This document shows, one piece after another, positions 26,557 to 35,570 of a DNA stretch of 64,000 bases. Both the position numbers and the translations under genes were made by a program. Numbering within the stretch: the first letter of the stretch is position 1; every line of letters begins with the position of its first letter. Source of the stretch: Allosalinactinospora lopnorensis (GTDB lineage: Bacteria > Actinomycetota > Actinomycetes > Streptosporangiales > Streptosporangiaceae); assembly GCF_000981225.1 (NCBI RefSeq), contig NZ_LAJC01000004.1, forward strand, positions 1-64,000, in the 5' to 3' direction. A model generated the notes under the pieces. The model had not been told where the DNA came from. It was given only the letters and a program-made list of their open reading frames with translations, and did not search any database.

Positions 26557-27432
26557 TCAGATCTCGCCGATCATGCTCTTGAGGATGCCCCGGGTCTCCA
26601 CGGGCGGCTCGGCAACAACACTCAGCCGTTCCATCGCCATCGTGTAGGTGTCGACCTCAGTCCGCTTGTCAAGGCAGAGCGAGCCGGTGAGCTGCTCCAG
26701 GTAGACGATGTCGGAAAGGTCGAAATCAGGGTAGCGCAGAATCGTGAAGGAACCGGCTTCGGCCGCGTGCGCCCCGATGCTGAACGGAATGACCTGTAAC
26801 GTGATATTGGGGTGATCGCACAGTTCGATCAACCGCTGCAGTTGTCTGCGCATGATGCCGGGGCCGCCGACGGGCCGGCGCAACACGGTTTCGTCGAGGA
26901 TCGCCCACAGCTTGACGCCGGTGTGCTCCTCCAGGCGTCGCTGTCTTCGCAGCCGCACTGCGACGCGGTCCTCCACGTTGGGGTCGGAACCGGAGGATCC
27001 TCCCGCGATGACGGCGCGAGCGTACTCCTCGGTCTGCAACAGGCCGGGAACGAGCTGGGCCTCGTACAGCCGGATCCGGGTGGCCGCTTCCTCCAGGCCG
27101 ACGTAGGCCTGGAACCAGTCGGGCAGCGCCTCGCCGTACTGCTGCCACCAGCCGGGCTTGTTGGTGTCCTTTGCGAGCTGGACCAGCGTGTCGACCAGTT
27201 CCTGGTCCTCGACGCTGTAGAACTTCAGCAGGTCTTCGACATCGCGCTGTTTGAATCCGACGCGGCCCAGTTCCATGCGGCTGATCTTGGATTCCGAGCC
27301 GCGGATCTCGTGGCCGGCGTCGCTGCGGCTGATCCCTTTGGCCTCGCGGTACTTGCGCAGTTCGGAGCCGAGGAGCATACGGCGAACCGTAGGACCGCTG
27401 CCCTCTTTCAAGCGGGCAAAGTCCACAGCCAC
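26557..27432 (-). CDS. XRE helix-turn-helix regulator with DUF5753 domain (WhiJ-like)
   Basis: A transcription factor of about 291 residues. The N-terminal XRE domain (GSELRKYREAKGISRSDAGHEIRGSESKISRMELGRVGF) is followed by the DUF5753 sensor-like domain (YEAQLVPGLLQTEEYARAVI, LDETVLRRPVGGPGIMRRQLQRLIEL, LQVIPFSIGAHAAEAGSFTIL). This family controls development and antibiotic production in Streptomyces together with DUF397 partners. Starts are clustered: an upstream in-frame GTG at 27450, then GTG at 27432 and 27426; the GGGGGAG stretch best serves the latter two. It is 175 bp downstream of the HATPase gene on the same strand. Confidence 0.88.
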   Translation of the reverse strand: MAVDFARLKEGSGPTVRRMLLGSELRKYREAKGISRSDAGHEIRGSESKISRMELGRVGFKQRDVEDLLKFYSVEDQELVDTLVQLAKDTNKPGWWQQYGEALPDWFQAYVGLEEAATRIRLYEAQLVPGLLQTEEYARAVIAGGSSGSDPNVEDRVAVRLRRQRRLEEHTGVKLWAILDETVLRRPVGGPGIMRRQLQRLIELCDHPNITLQVIPFSIGAHAAEAGSFTILRYPDFDLSDIVYLEQLTGSLCLDKRTEVDTYTMAMERLSVVAEPPVETRGILKSMIGEI

Positions 27433-27625
27433 TGCTCCCCCACCCTTCACTGCTTCGCCAACCTACTGTCGAGAGGAGCCGCCTCCACGCCCAGCGGCGC
27501 CCTTGCACGGTTACACGATATCGCTGTTGGGGACTTCCGTTGGGATGACGGGACACTACGAACAGGAATTGACACAGCGGTGGAGTCGCTCACGTCTTTT
27601 AAAGTAAAGAACATCAGGCGGTCGA

Positions 27626-28174
27626 TCAGCTGAACAGCGCCCAGACGAACTTGCCGACGGGGACGGTGGGCACGACGCCCCAACTGGTCGCGAAGCACGA
27701 GACGAGATGCAGCCCGCGCCCGGTTTCCAGCATGAAGTCGGGTTCCCGGCGCACCGGGAGCCGGTCGTTGGCGTCGCGGACGGCGCAGACCAATTCCCCT
27801 CCGCGTCGCAGCAGACTCAGCTGCACCAAAGGGGCATCAGCGATGCCGCACGGTCCCGGATTCGGCCCATGCCGCAGCGCGTTGGTGACGAGTTCGGAGG
27901 CGACCAGTTCGACGTTGGAAGCGAAGCGGGCCATGTTCCACTCCCGGAGGACGGCCAGCGAGATCTCGCGGGCCGTCGCCGGCGCCCCGGTATCGGCTTC
28001 CAGCCGCCAGGTAAGCGAGTCGTAACTGCCCGTTCCCCTCGGCGCGCCCCTCTGCGCCGTCCCTTGGCGCAGCGCGGGAAGCCACCACGCTCGGGGCGGC
28101 CCTGCATCGAGGGCCGACGTATGTCCCTCTTCCCACGTCCTACCCATCGAGTCCTGGGTTGATTGTCCGGTCAC
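27626..28174 (-). CDS. HATPase-domain regulator of the WhiJ/DUF397 set
   Basis: A 182-residue GHKL ATPase of the RsbW type. The disordered N-terminal 50 residues precede TAREISLAVLREWNMARFASNVELVASELVTNALRHGPN (N-box), CAVRDANDRLPVR (G1 region) and LETGRGLHLVSCFATSWGV (G2). In actinomycetes such ATPases sit beside DUF5753 regulators and DUF397 proteins, as here. It starts at GTG 28174, about 100 bp downstream (in its own direction) of the ATGCACGTGCAT palindrome. Probably a partner-switching or anti-sigma role; the target is unknown. Confidence 0.82.
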   Translation of the reverse strand: MTGQSTQDSMGRTWEEGHTSALDAGPPRAWWLPALRQGTAQRGAPRGTGSYDSLTWRLEADTGAPATAREISLAVLREWNMARFASNVELVASELVTNALRHGPNPGPCGIADAPLVQLSLLRRGGELVCAVRDANDRLPVRREPDFMLETGRGLHLVSCFATSWGVVPTVPVGKFVWALFS

Positions 28175-28272
28175 CGCGATCCCCTTCGCCGTCTGCAGTC
28201 GTCACGATCGCCTGGCGGTACCGGCGCGGGCCGTTACCGGCACCCTTCGAGGTTCCCACGTGCAAGGCCCGG

Positions 28273-28284
28273 ATGCACGTGCAT
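28273..28284. promoter_or_regulatory. ATGCACGTGCAT palindrome upstream of the HATPase gene
   Basis: A perfect 12-bp palindrome identical to that at 26132-26143. It lies in the 290-bp spacer between the HATPase gene and the GDPD gene. Presence before both arms of the DUF397/DUF5753/HATPase set suggests one shared regulator. The rest of the spacer (28175-28463) shows no gene. Confidence 0.6.
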
Positions 28285-28463
28285 CTTCCCCGTGCAGACA
28301 ATCTTAGGCCACGGAGCGCACAAGGTTCAGCAAAAACTCAGACTTCCTCTCAACCTTTCCTGGATGGCCGCTCGGAAGCTGTCACGTACCTCACACACGG
28401 AAAGGAAAAGAGGAGGTGAGCCGGATACTCCGGCGATATTCCGGATTCCGCGCCGTCTCGCCG

Positions 28464-29231
28464 CTAAGCGGCGAACGCGTGATCACCGGGGATTCGATCC
28501 GGGTAATCGGTGATGATCCCGTCCACCCCGTCGCGGACCAGTCGGCGGATCGCGTGCTCGTTGTTGGCCGTCCAGCCGAACATGGCGAGTCCCCGCGCGT
28601 GGGCGTGCCGTACATAAGGAGCGGTCACCTGGAGGTGGTGCGGGTTGATCAGGTGGGCGTAGCGGGCGATCCTGCGCAGTCCGAGCCGCCTGTAGGCCCT
28701 GCCGAGCACGGCCACCCGCAGGCCCGGCACAGAGGCCGCGACTGCACGGAGGGCGAACGGATCGAAGCTCTGCAGAATGAACCGCCCTTCGCCGATCGCC
28801 TCCCGCCAGTACGTGTCGGCACGCAGGCACGCGATCAGCCGGCGGCACATCCCGGGATCCCGGCGCTCGACCTTGAGCTCCACCAGCACACCCATGCCAC
28901 TGGCGCGCACCGTGTCCAGCGCCCCCTCAAGAGTGGGAACAGGCTCTCCCGCGAAACGCCGGCCGAACCAGGACCCGGCGTCGAGGCGGCGGATCTTCGC
29001 GAGCGTGAACTCCGAGACACGCCAGGATCGGCGGTCCGGGAAGACGCGGGCCACGTCGGTGGTGCGGCGCGGGGTCGGGTCGTGCATGGCCACGAACTCG
29101 CCATCGGCGGTCGTCCGCACATCGATCTCGACCATGTGGGCCCCGTACGCGCGGGCCGGCCGCAGCGCGGCCAACGTGTTCTCGGGTGCGTAGCCGGATG
29201 CTCCCCGATGAGCGACGACGATCATCCGCAC
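28464..29231 (-). CDS. glycerophosphodiester phosphodiesterase
   Basis: A 255-residue TIM-barrel GDPD enzyme that hydrolyses glycerophosphodiesters to glycerol 3-phosphate and an alcohol. Catalytic and metal residues are visible: VAHRGASGYAPENT (first His and Arg, with Glu), VEIDVRTTADGEFVAMHDPTPRRTT (Glu, Asp and second His), and a metal-binding Glu in LVELKVERRD. The C-terminal GLAMFGWTANNEHAIRRLVRDGVDGIITDYPD is typical. No signal peptide, so cytoplasmic. Single gene; the neighbour to the left is read in the same direction but is about 290 bp away. Confidence 0.92.
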   Translation of the reverse strand: MRMIVVAHRGASGYAPENTLAALRPARAYGAHMVEIDVRTTADGEFVAMHDPTPRRTTDVARVFPDRRSWRVSEFTLAKIRRLDAGSWFGRRFAGEPVPTLEGALDTVRASGMGVLVELKVERRDPGMCRRLIACLRADTYWREAIGEGRFILQSFDPFALRAVAASVPGLRVAVLGRAYRRLGLRRIARYAHLINPHHLQVTAPYVRHAHARGLAMFGWTANNEHAIRRLVRDGVDGIITDYPDRIPGDHAFAA

Positions 29232-29459
29232 CGCCCTCCCTGCCCGCTAGCTGGAGCCCGCGCCGGCGCCAAGGCCGTCGAGGACCGCAGGCCGGCGGTG
29301 AGAGCACGCCCCGACCTCACCCACTGTCCCGGCCTTGCCCCGGTGGGGCGCCCTCTAGCGCCAAGATATCCCGCCACCAGGCAAATTTTCACCGCTTTAC
29401 GCCTTAACAGCAGCCCACCGCCCGGTACTCGGCCTCCCCGTGGCCGGGGACAGGAGCTA

Positions 29460-30214
29460 CTACGCCTCCTCGCTGTGGAGCCCGTAGAAGGCGCGGGCAT
29501 TGGCCGACAGCGCGCGTTCGGCGAGTTCGGAGCCGAGTACCCGAACGACCAGATCCCGGTCGCCGGTACGGAACGGCCGCGCGGCCCGCGTCGAGGGCAG
29601 GTCGGTGCCGAACATCAGGCGTCCGGATCGACGGCGGCGATCGAGCGCAGTGCGGCGGCGATGTCGATGTCGCCGCGGCCGAACCCGGTCGCCTTGACCC
29701 GAGCGCCCGAGGCGACGAGATCGAGCAGGGCGGGCAGCCCGTCGGCCGAGAGCCCGAGGTGGTCCACACTGACGCGCGGCAGGGCCGCGATCCTGGGTGC
29801 CAGGTCGGGAAGCTCCCGCGAGTCGATGTAGAACTCCGCGGGCCAGTCGAGCAGCCGTGCGGCACGCGCCCCCAGGTCGACGAGCGCGTCGATGTCGCCA
29901 CGGCCGGCACCGCGGTGCACGTTGAACCGCAGCGCGCGCACCCCGGCCGCGTGCAACCTCCGCAGCTCGGCGTCGGAGGCCTCCGGGGGCAGCTGCGCCA
30001 CCCCCACGAACCCCTCCCCCAGTTCACGGAGCGCGGCCACCAAATGGTCCGGTGCCTCCCCCTGGTATGAGGCCGCCACCACGGCTCCTCCGGTCACCCC
30101 CAGGTCCGCGACGCGAGCGCGGTAGTCGGCCACCGTGAACGGTTCGGGCCGGTAGCCCTGGTTCGCCACAAGCGGGAAACGGGGGTCGATGATGTGGAAA
30201 TGGGCGTCAAACAC
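29460..30214 (-). CDS. amidohydrolase-family (PDC hydrolase-like) TIM-barrel enzyme, probable one-base frameshift
   Basis: An amidohydrolase_2-type metal-dependent hydrolase. The N-terminus has FDAHFHIIDPRFPL (HxH metal ligands). The barrel continues through VSVDHLGLSADG (His ligand) and GARVKATGFGRGDID. The last strand, MFGTDLPSTRAARPF (conserved Asp), reads in another frame and runs to TAG at 29460. One missing C (CCC to CC near 29618-29619, coding strand) accounts for the break: DPDALMFGTDLPS is restored. GTG 30214 begins right at the conserved head. It resembles 2-pyrone-4,6-dicarboxylate hydrolase/lactonase relatives, but the substrate is not predictable. As given it stops at 29615, losing the catalytic Asp. 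Confidence 0.78.
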
Positions 30215-30403
30215 CTCTGGCTGCCCTTCTTGCTCGCGGACGCGGCACGGTGCCGACCCGTACCTCGTTCCAAGGATCGACCACGCCAGGGGCTGGAGCA
30301 CATCGAGACCTGTCCACGGGTCGCACTCGGTCGGGCCTGGTCCCGGCCGAGCCCGCGTGGGATGCTGACGCCAGGCGGCACGGCGACCTACCTGGGAGAC
30401 GTC

Positions 30404-30899
30404 ATGACCGAACCGCGTGCCAGCCGCCCGTTCATGCCCGGCTACGGCATTCAGAGCCCCCATGAGGGGAGCGGCCTGCTGCCGTGGTCCTGGGCGGAGG
30501 AGCGGCTGCGGACCTCGCACGACTACTGGGTGTGCACGGTCTGGCCCGACGGCCGCCCGCACACCATGCCGGTCTGGGCCGTGTGGGACGCCCAGGAGCT
30601 CTGGTTCTGCAGCGGGCGCCGGTCACGCAAGCCTGCGACTTGATCCGCGGATCAGTGTCTCCACAGCCGACACCAAGCAGCCCGTGGTCGTGGAGGGCCG
30701 GGCAGGGATCGTCACCGAGAAAACGGTGCTGGAGTACCTGCTCGCGCTGATCAACGCCAAGTACCGGACGAGTTACGCGATGGAGTTCCTGGATCCCGGC
30801 CTGAACTCCACGGTCCGCGTGCGGCCGTCCCGGGTGATCGCACTGGACCTGGACGACTTCGAGGGCTCGCCGACGCGGTGGACGTTCGACCCGGCCTGA
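30404..30899 (+). pseudogene. pyridoxamine-phosphate-oxidase-like (PPOX class, FMN/F420) protein with a small internal deletion
   Basis: The split-barrel flavin/F420-binding fold is recognisable: SHDYWVCTVWPDGRPHTMPVWAVWDAQELWFCSGRRSRK in the first frame, then LRLDPRISVSTADTKQPVVVEGRAGIV and the C-terminal RVRPSRVIALDLDDFEGSPTRWTF in another. Between CGCAAG and CCTGCG at about 30631 the family's ARN residues are missing. Loss of about eight bases (GCCCGCAA, flanked by similar sequence) would explain the gap and the frame change; without it a TGA at 30641-30643 ends the protein. ATG 30404 has GGGAGA upstream. Either a true deletion or an assembly artefact. Related proteins bind FMN or F420 in the cytoplasm. 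Confidence 0.72.
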
Positions 30900-30955
30900 G
30901 TCCCGCCGCGACCGCCTACGTGTCCGCTTCTCTGGCGGCCACACGCCGACCCCGC

Positions 30956-30973
30956 ATACCACCTAGTCGGTAT
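30956..30973. promoter_or_regulatory. TetR-type palindrome upstream of the SDR gene
   Basis: ATACCACCTAGTCGGTAT is an 18-bp imperfect palindrome (ATACC...GGTAT arms with a CTAG centre), 56 bp before the FabG-like start. It has the size and shape of a TetR-family operator. No TetR gene lies nearby. Confidence 0.4.
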
Positions 30974-31028
30974 GAAGTGGATAGGATCGCTGCCATGTGT
31001 CCCGGACCACCCATCTGGAGGTAAAGCT

Positions 31029-31787
31029 ATGTCTGAGACCCCGCGTGTCGCGATCGTGACCGGGGCAGCCCGGGGAATCGGTGCGGCCACCGCGCGGCGA
31101 CTGGCGGCCGAAGGCCACTCGGTCGCCGTCATCGACCTCAAGCAGGAGGACGCGCAGCACACCGCCGAGGAGATCACCGCCGCCGGCGGCACCGCGATCG
31201 CGCTCGGAGCCGACGTCAGCGACGCCGACCAGGTGACGGCCACCGTCAACCAGGTGGCCGAACGCCTCGGCGCGCCCGCGATCCTGGTGAACAACGCGGG
31301 AGTGATCCGCGACAACCTGCTGTTCAAGATGTCCGAGGAGGACTGGGACGCCGTAATGGGCGTGCACCTGCGCGGCTCCTTCCTGATGAGCCGGGCCGTC
31401 CAGTCCCACATGACCTCCGAGGGCTGGGGGCGCATCGTGAACCTCTCCAGCGCCTCCGCACAAGGCAACCGGGGACAGGCCAACTACTCGGCGGCCAAGG
31501 CGGGCCTGCAGGGCTTCACCAAGACACTCGCCATCGAGCTCGGCAAATTCGGGGTGACGGCGAACGCGGTGGCACCGGGGTTCATCGCCACGGACATGAC
31601 CAAGGCCACCGCCGCCCGCGTCGGCATGGAGTTCGAGGACTTCAAGAACGCCGCGGCGGAGAGCATCCCGGTCCGCCGCGCCGGCACGCCCGAGGACGTC
31701 GCCGCCACCATCGCCTTCCTCACCAGTGAGGAGGCCGGGTTCGTCTCCGGCCAGGTCATCTACATCGCCGGCGGTCCTCTGGACTAG
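31029..31787 (+). CDS. short-chain dehydrogenase, 3-oxoacyl-ACP reductase FabG-like
   Basis: A 252-residue classical SDR using NADPH. Cofactor motif TGAARGIG (TGxxxGxG, residues about 11-18), NNAG, catalytic Ser in VNLSSASAQGNRGQ, and YSAAK (Tyr and Lys) are present. So is the FabG-like PGFIATDMT segment and C-terminal SGQVIYIAGG. ATG 31029 has GGAGG about seven bases upstream. FabG-like enzymes reduce 3-ketoacyl thioesters, but many stand-alone actinomycete copies act on other ketones. Single gene; the palindrome at 30956 may be its operator. Confidence 0.9.
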   Translation: MSETPRVAIVTGAARGIGAATARRLAAEGHSVAVIDLKQEDAQHTAEEITAAGGTAIALGADVSDADQVTATVNQVAERLGAPAILVNNAGVIRDNLLFKMSEEDWDAVMGVHLRGSFLMSRAVQSHMTSEGWGRIVNLSSASAQGNRGQANYSAAKAGLQGFTKTLAIELGKFGVTANAVAPGFIATDMTKATAARVGMEFEDFKNAAAESIPVRRAGTPEDVAATIAFLTSEEAGFVSGQVIYIAGGPLD

Positions 31788-31876
31788 CGGCCGCTCCGGG
31801 ATCCTGGCGCCCCGGCGCGCTTCGGATCCCGCCCCGGTTCCTCGGGCGTACCGCGGCCGGCGGCGCGCCCGCGGGA

Positions 31877-32887
31877 TCAGAGCAGCGAGGCGGCCTTGCC
31901 GATGCCTGCGACGGCTTCGTCGATATCGGCGTCGGTGATCTCCAGGTGGGTGACAAGCCGGATGGTCTGCGGGCCCATCGGGAAGCAGCCGACACCGTGC
32001 CCGGTGAACGCCTCGGCGTAGCGCGCGGCCCTCCCCTCGGGGGTCGTCACCAGGACCATGTTGGTGCGGGCGACGGCACTCAGCCCGGAGACCCGGGAAA
32101 TCCCGTCGGCCAGCCGCTCGGCGCGGGCGTGGTCGTCGGCCAGCCTGTCGATGTGGTGGTGTAGGGCGTGGAGGGCGCCGGCTGCGATGATCCCTGCCTG
32201 GCGCATACCGCCGCCGAACAGCTTGCGGGCGCGGCGGGCCCTGCGGATGGTCCCGGCGTCTCCGGCGACGGCCGAACCGACCGGCGCGCCGAGCCCCTTG
32301 GAGAAGCACACCGACACGGTGTCCGTCCCCGAAGCCACCTGCGCCGGGGCCACCCCCAGGGCGACGGCCGCGTTCCACAGCCGCGCCCCGTCCAGGTGCA
32401 GGCGCATGCCGTTCGTGTGCGCGAAGTCGGCCACACGCCGCTGCGCGGCGATCGGGACCACCCGCCCGATGAAGGTGTTCTCCAGGCTGACGAGGCCGGG
32501 TCGGGCCCGGTGGACGTCGTCGATCCCGGCGGCCCAGTGCTCCAGTAGTTCCTGGGGCGGGTACCCTTCCGGCGCACTGTAGGTGCGGGGCAGCGCCCGG
32601 CACAGAACCGAGAGGCCGCCCTGCTCGTTCGCCACGACGTGCCCGAGTTCGTGTGCCCAGACCTCCTCGCCGCTGTCGACCGAGACGTAGACCGCGATCT
32701 GGTTGGCCATGTGACCGGAGGGCACATACAGCGCCGCTTCCTTGCCGAGCAGGGCCGCGACCTCCTCCTCCAGCCGGCGGACAGTGGGATCCTCACCGAA
32801 GACGTCGTCGCCGACCTCGGCATCGGCCATCGCCTGCCGCATCTCCGGCGTAGGACGGGTGATGGTGTCGGAACGCAGATCAATCAC
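31877..32887 (-). CDS. ltaE: low-specificity L-threonine aldolase
   Basis: A PLP enzyme cleaving threonine/allo-threonine to glycine and acetaldehyde. Family signature pieces are clear: [41 protein letters not shown], the HMANQIAV loop, [28 protein letters not shown] (PLP-binding Asp) and [14 protein letters not shown] with the Schiff-base lysine. Two GTG starts are in frame: 32908 and 32887. AGGGGAAA is well spaced from 32887, which also gives the normal IDLRSDT head, so I use it. Cytoplasmic, probably tetrameric as in relatives. It is convergent with the SDR gene. Confidence 0.93.
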   Translation of the reverse strand: MIDLRSDTITRPTPEMRQAMADAEVGDDVFGEDPTVRRLEEEVAALLGKEAALYVPSGHMANQIAVYVSVDSGEEVWAHELGHVVANEQGGLSVLCRALPRTYSAPEGYPPQELLEHWAAGIDDVHRARPGLVSLENTFIGRVVPIAAQRRVADFAHTNGMRLHLDGARLWNAAVALGVAPAQVASGTDTVSVCFSKGLGAPVGSAVAGDAGTIRRARRARKLFGGGMRQAGIIAAGALHALHHHIDRLADDHARAERLADGISRVSGLSAVARTNMVLVTTPEGRAARYAEAFTGHGVGCFPMGPQTIRLVTHLEITDADIDEAVAGIGKAASLL

Positions 32888-32986
32888 GGCGCCGTTTCCC
32901 CTTTCCACGCGGGAGATCGTCGGGGTTCAGCTTAGCCACCCTGGTCCGCCCGCGACCGCGGACGGCCGTCCGCAACGGCGGGCCCT

Positions 32987-33934
32987 TCAGTCCAGCTTCC
33001 TCTCGATGGCGTCGATGACCTCGGTGACGGCGTGCTCCACGCACTCGACCCCGCTCCCGTAATCCAGGTGGTGGTCGGAGAGCACAGCGATCAGGTACTC
33101 CTGGTCGCCGACCGCGACCCGGCCCGCGCTGTTGATGGCCCAACGGCCGCCGTCGCTCTCCAGCGGGACCCAGCCGTTCTTGAGTTCGGCCGTTTCGGGG
33201 TCGCCCGCGACCGAGACGCCCCACGCCTGCTCCGGCGCGACCTCGTCGAGCAGTTCGCGCGCGTATCCGCGACTGGCCTCCGAGAGCAGGCCGTCGTTGG
33301 TGAATATGCTGCGCAGCAGGTTCCGCTGGTCGGCGGCCGTGGTGGTGGTCGCGCCCCACACGCCTCCGGCTCCGGGCTCGGTGTCCCGCAGCCCGATGCG
33401 CTCGTTCCCCTCTGTCAGGCCGGTGTCGAAACCGATGAGCTCGTAGAGGGTGTCGGCGACGTTGTTGTCGCTGTACCGGATCATCTGCCCGGCGAGCTCG
33501 CGCTCCTGCCGGGTCAGCTCGCGCTCCTCGTCCTCGGCCTGGAGAAGCAGCAGGGCCAGGATGTCCAGCTTGACCAGGCTTCCGGTGACGAACTCCCGGT
33601 CAGCCTGGTAGTCGTAGGTGATCCCGGTGGTCAGCTCCTGCACCGAGAGGGCCAGCCGGCCTTCGCGGTCGGCCAGGTACCCGTCGAGGCCGCCAGTGAT
33701 GCGCTCCTCCTCCGCGGAGGTCAGGCGGACCTCGTCGTCGGTGGCCGAGGGCTGGGGCGGCGGTGGTGTTTCGGCCTGCTCCTCCTGCTCCCCGGCAAGG
33801 GGCGGAAGGAGGGCAAAGGTGAGCACCGCCGCGAACGCGGCGGCCAGCAGGGCAAGATCGATGGCGACCCGCCACCGCGGCCGCGGTGCCTCGGGGTTCC
33901 GCTGGTCTTCTCCGGGATCGTCGAGTTCGCTCAT
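32987..33934 (-). CDS. membrane-anchored serine hydrolase, class A beta-lactamase-like
   Basis: A 315-residue penicillin-recognising serine hydrolase. A cytoplasmic head of 22 residues and one membrane helix ([20 protein letters not shown]) lead to a Pro/Glu-rich linker and the extracytoplasmic domain. That domain has the active-site SxxK as GSLVKLD (Ser119, Lys122), the SDN motif [10 protein letters not shown] (155-157), and a KTG-like ELKNGWVPL on the expected strand. The Omega-loop Glu region of true class A enzymes reads differently (RDTEPGAGG), so it may be a peptidoglycan-related hydrolase rather than an antibiotic-resistance enzyme. ATG 33934 is chosen from an AGGGAG upstream. Confidence 0.82.
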   Translation of the reverse strand: MSELDDPGEDQRNPEAPRPRWRVAIDLALLAAAFAAVLTFALLPPLAGEQEEQAETPPPPQPSATDDEVRLTSAEEERITGGLDGYLADREGRLALSVQELTTGITYDYQADREFVTGSLVKLDILALLLLQAEDEERELTRQERELAGQMIRYSDNNVADTLYELIGFDTGLTEGNERIGLRDTEPGAGGVWGATTTTAADQRNLLRSIFTNDGLLSEASRGYARELLDEVAPEQAWGVSVAGDPETAELKNGWVPLESDGGRWAINSAGRVAVGDQEYLIAVLSDHHLDYGSGVECVEHAVTEVIDAIERKLD

Positions 33935-34241
33935 GCGGTGTCGCACTCCCTTCACCTTCGAACGCCCGGGGGGAAGCGGAAGATGAGGCACGGCGAGCGG
34001 GAGGACACCGGGCCGTTCTGGAACGGTAACAGAGGGCAAACACTGCTTTCTAATACGACATACCGATTCGTCCGATTAAGCGGCATTGGAGTAGTACGCC
34101 CACCGCACGGCGGAGGAGGGAGAGGGCCGGGACTCGCGGGAAACGCCGCACCTAACGGACAATCGTCAGGAGGCGCGGGCCCCGGGTTTTCCCCGGATCC
34201 GAAGGCACACCCGGAAGCACACTCCGAGGGGAGCGAGGCGC
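33935..34241. other. divergent promoter region between hydrolase and Gfo/Idh/MocA genes
   Basis: About 300 bp, with a locally AT-richer part around 34035-34090 where promoters are likely. No gene or recognised operator. Confidence 0.35.
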
Positions 34242-35570
34242 ATGGCACCGGTTCGGGTTCTCATCGTGGGAGCGGGCGCGCGCGGCGGCCGCTACGCCGA
34301 CTGGATCCGCCGCCACCCCGATGTCGCCGAAGTGGTCGCGGTCGCCGAGCCTCGCGCGCAGTACCGCGAGCCGCTGGCCGACACCCACCACCTACCGCCG
34401 GAGCGGCGCTTCTCCGGGTGGGAGGAGGCCGCGGCACACCCCCGGCTGGCCGACGTCGCACTGATCTGCACGCTTGACGACCTGCATCTCCGGCCCGCCA
34501 TCGCGTTCGCCGACCTGGGGTACCACCTTCTCGTCGAGAAGCCCCTCGCGCAGACACCGGAGGAGTGCGCGGCCATCGTGGCAGCCGCGCGGCGGAACAA
34601 CGTGCTGCTGGGGGTCTGCCACGTGCTGCGCTACGCGCCGTACACCCGGCTCCTGCGGACGCTCGTCGACTCCGGTCGGATCGGGGAGGTCGTGAGCGTC
34701 GACCACATCGAACCCGTCGGATTCTGGCACTACGCGCACTCCTACGTGCGGGGCAACTGGCGCCGGACCGAGGACTCCGCTCCGATGCTGCTGGCCAAGT
34801 CGTGTCACGACCTCGACTGGCTGCGGCACATCGTCGGCAGAGAGGCCGTGGCGGTGTCGTCGTTCGGTTCGCTGCGGCACTTCCGCCCCGAGCAGGCGCC
34901 TGAAGGCGCGGCCGACCGCTGCCTCGACTGCCCGGTCGAGCACAGTTGTCCCTACTCCGCCCCGCGGATCTACGGGCGGTTCCTGGACCGCGGCGTCACC
35001 GGATGGCCGCTTACGGTCCTCACCCCCGTCCCCTCGCAGCGGACCGTGACCGAGGCCCTGCGCGAAGGGCCCTACGGCCGCTGCGTCTACCGCTCCGACA
35101 ACGACGTGGTGGACCACCAGGTCGTCTCACTGGAGTTCGCCGGGGGCGCGACCGCGACGTTCACCGTGTCGGCGTTCAACCGGGCGCGGCCCCGGGAGAC
35201 CTTCGTCCACGGCACACACGGCGAGCTGTACTGCGACGGGACCCGGATCACCCACCATGACTTCCTGACCGACTCCACAGAGACACTGGACGTCGCCGAG
35301 CACAACGACGGCCTGATCGGATCCGGGCACGGGGGCGGCGACGGCAACCTCCTGGCCTCCTTCTTCCCCGCGGTCGCGGCCCGGGACCCCGCCAAGGTCA
35401 TCACGGACGGCGAGGACACGCTCCGTTCCCACCTGCTGGTGTTCGCCGCGGAACAGGCCCGCCGCGAAGGACGCGTGATCCGCTTGGACACCCCCGCCTG
35501 GACCGCGGACGCGGAGGAGTGGGCGGGGACCTGGCCGGAGGCGCTCTACGGCCCGGCCCGGTCGGGCTAG
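34242..35570 (+). CDS. Gfo/Idh/MocA-family oxidoreductase
   Basis: A 442-residue NAD(P)-dependent oxidoreductase. The Rossmann motif VLIVGAGARGG (GxGxxG) is at residues 5-15. EKP of the family (LLVEKPLAQTPEEC) and the catalytic region AKSCHDLDWLRHIVG follow. A cysteine cluster (RCLDCPVEHSCPYSA) in the C-terminal domain is an accessory seen in a subset of the family and could bind Zn or an FeS centre. GAGGGGAGCGAGG precedes ATG 34242. Substrates of this family are often sugars or inositols; none can be assigned. Its last codons overlap the 3' end of the convergent ecfT gene by four bases. Confidence 0.9.
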   Translation: MAPVRVLIVGAGARGGRYADWIRRHPDVAEVVAVAEPRAQYREPLADTHHLPPERRFSGWEEAAAHPRLADVALICTLDDLHLRPAIAFADLGYHLLVEKPLAQTPEECAAIVAAARRNNVLLGVCHVLRYAPYTRLLRTLVDSGRIGEVVSVDHIEPVGFWHYAHSYVRGNWRRTEDSAPMLLAKSCHDLDWLRHIVGREAVAVSSFGSLRHFRPEQAPEGAADRCLDCPVEHSCPYSAPRIYGRFLDRGVTGWPLTVLTPVPSQRTVTEALREGPYGRCVYRSDNDVVDHQVVSLEFAGGATATFTVSAFNRARPRETFVHGTHGELYCDGTRITHHDFLTDSTETLDVAEHNDGLIGSGHGGGDGNLLASFFPAVAARDPAKVITDGEDTLRSHLLVFAAEQARREGRVIRLDTPAWTADAEEWAGTWPEALYGPARSG

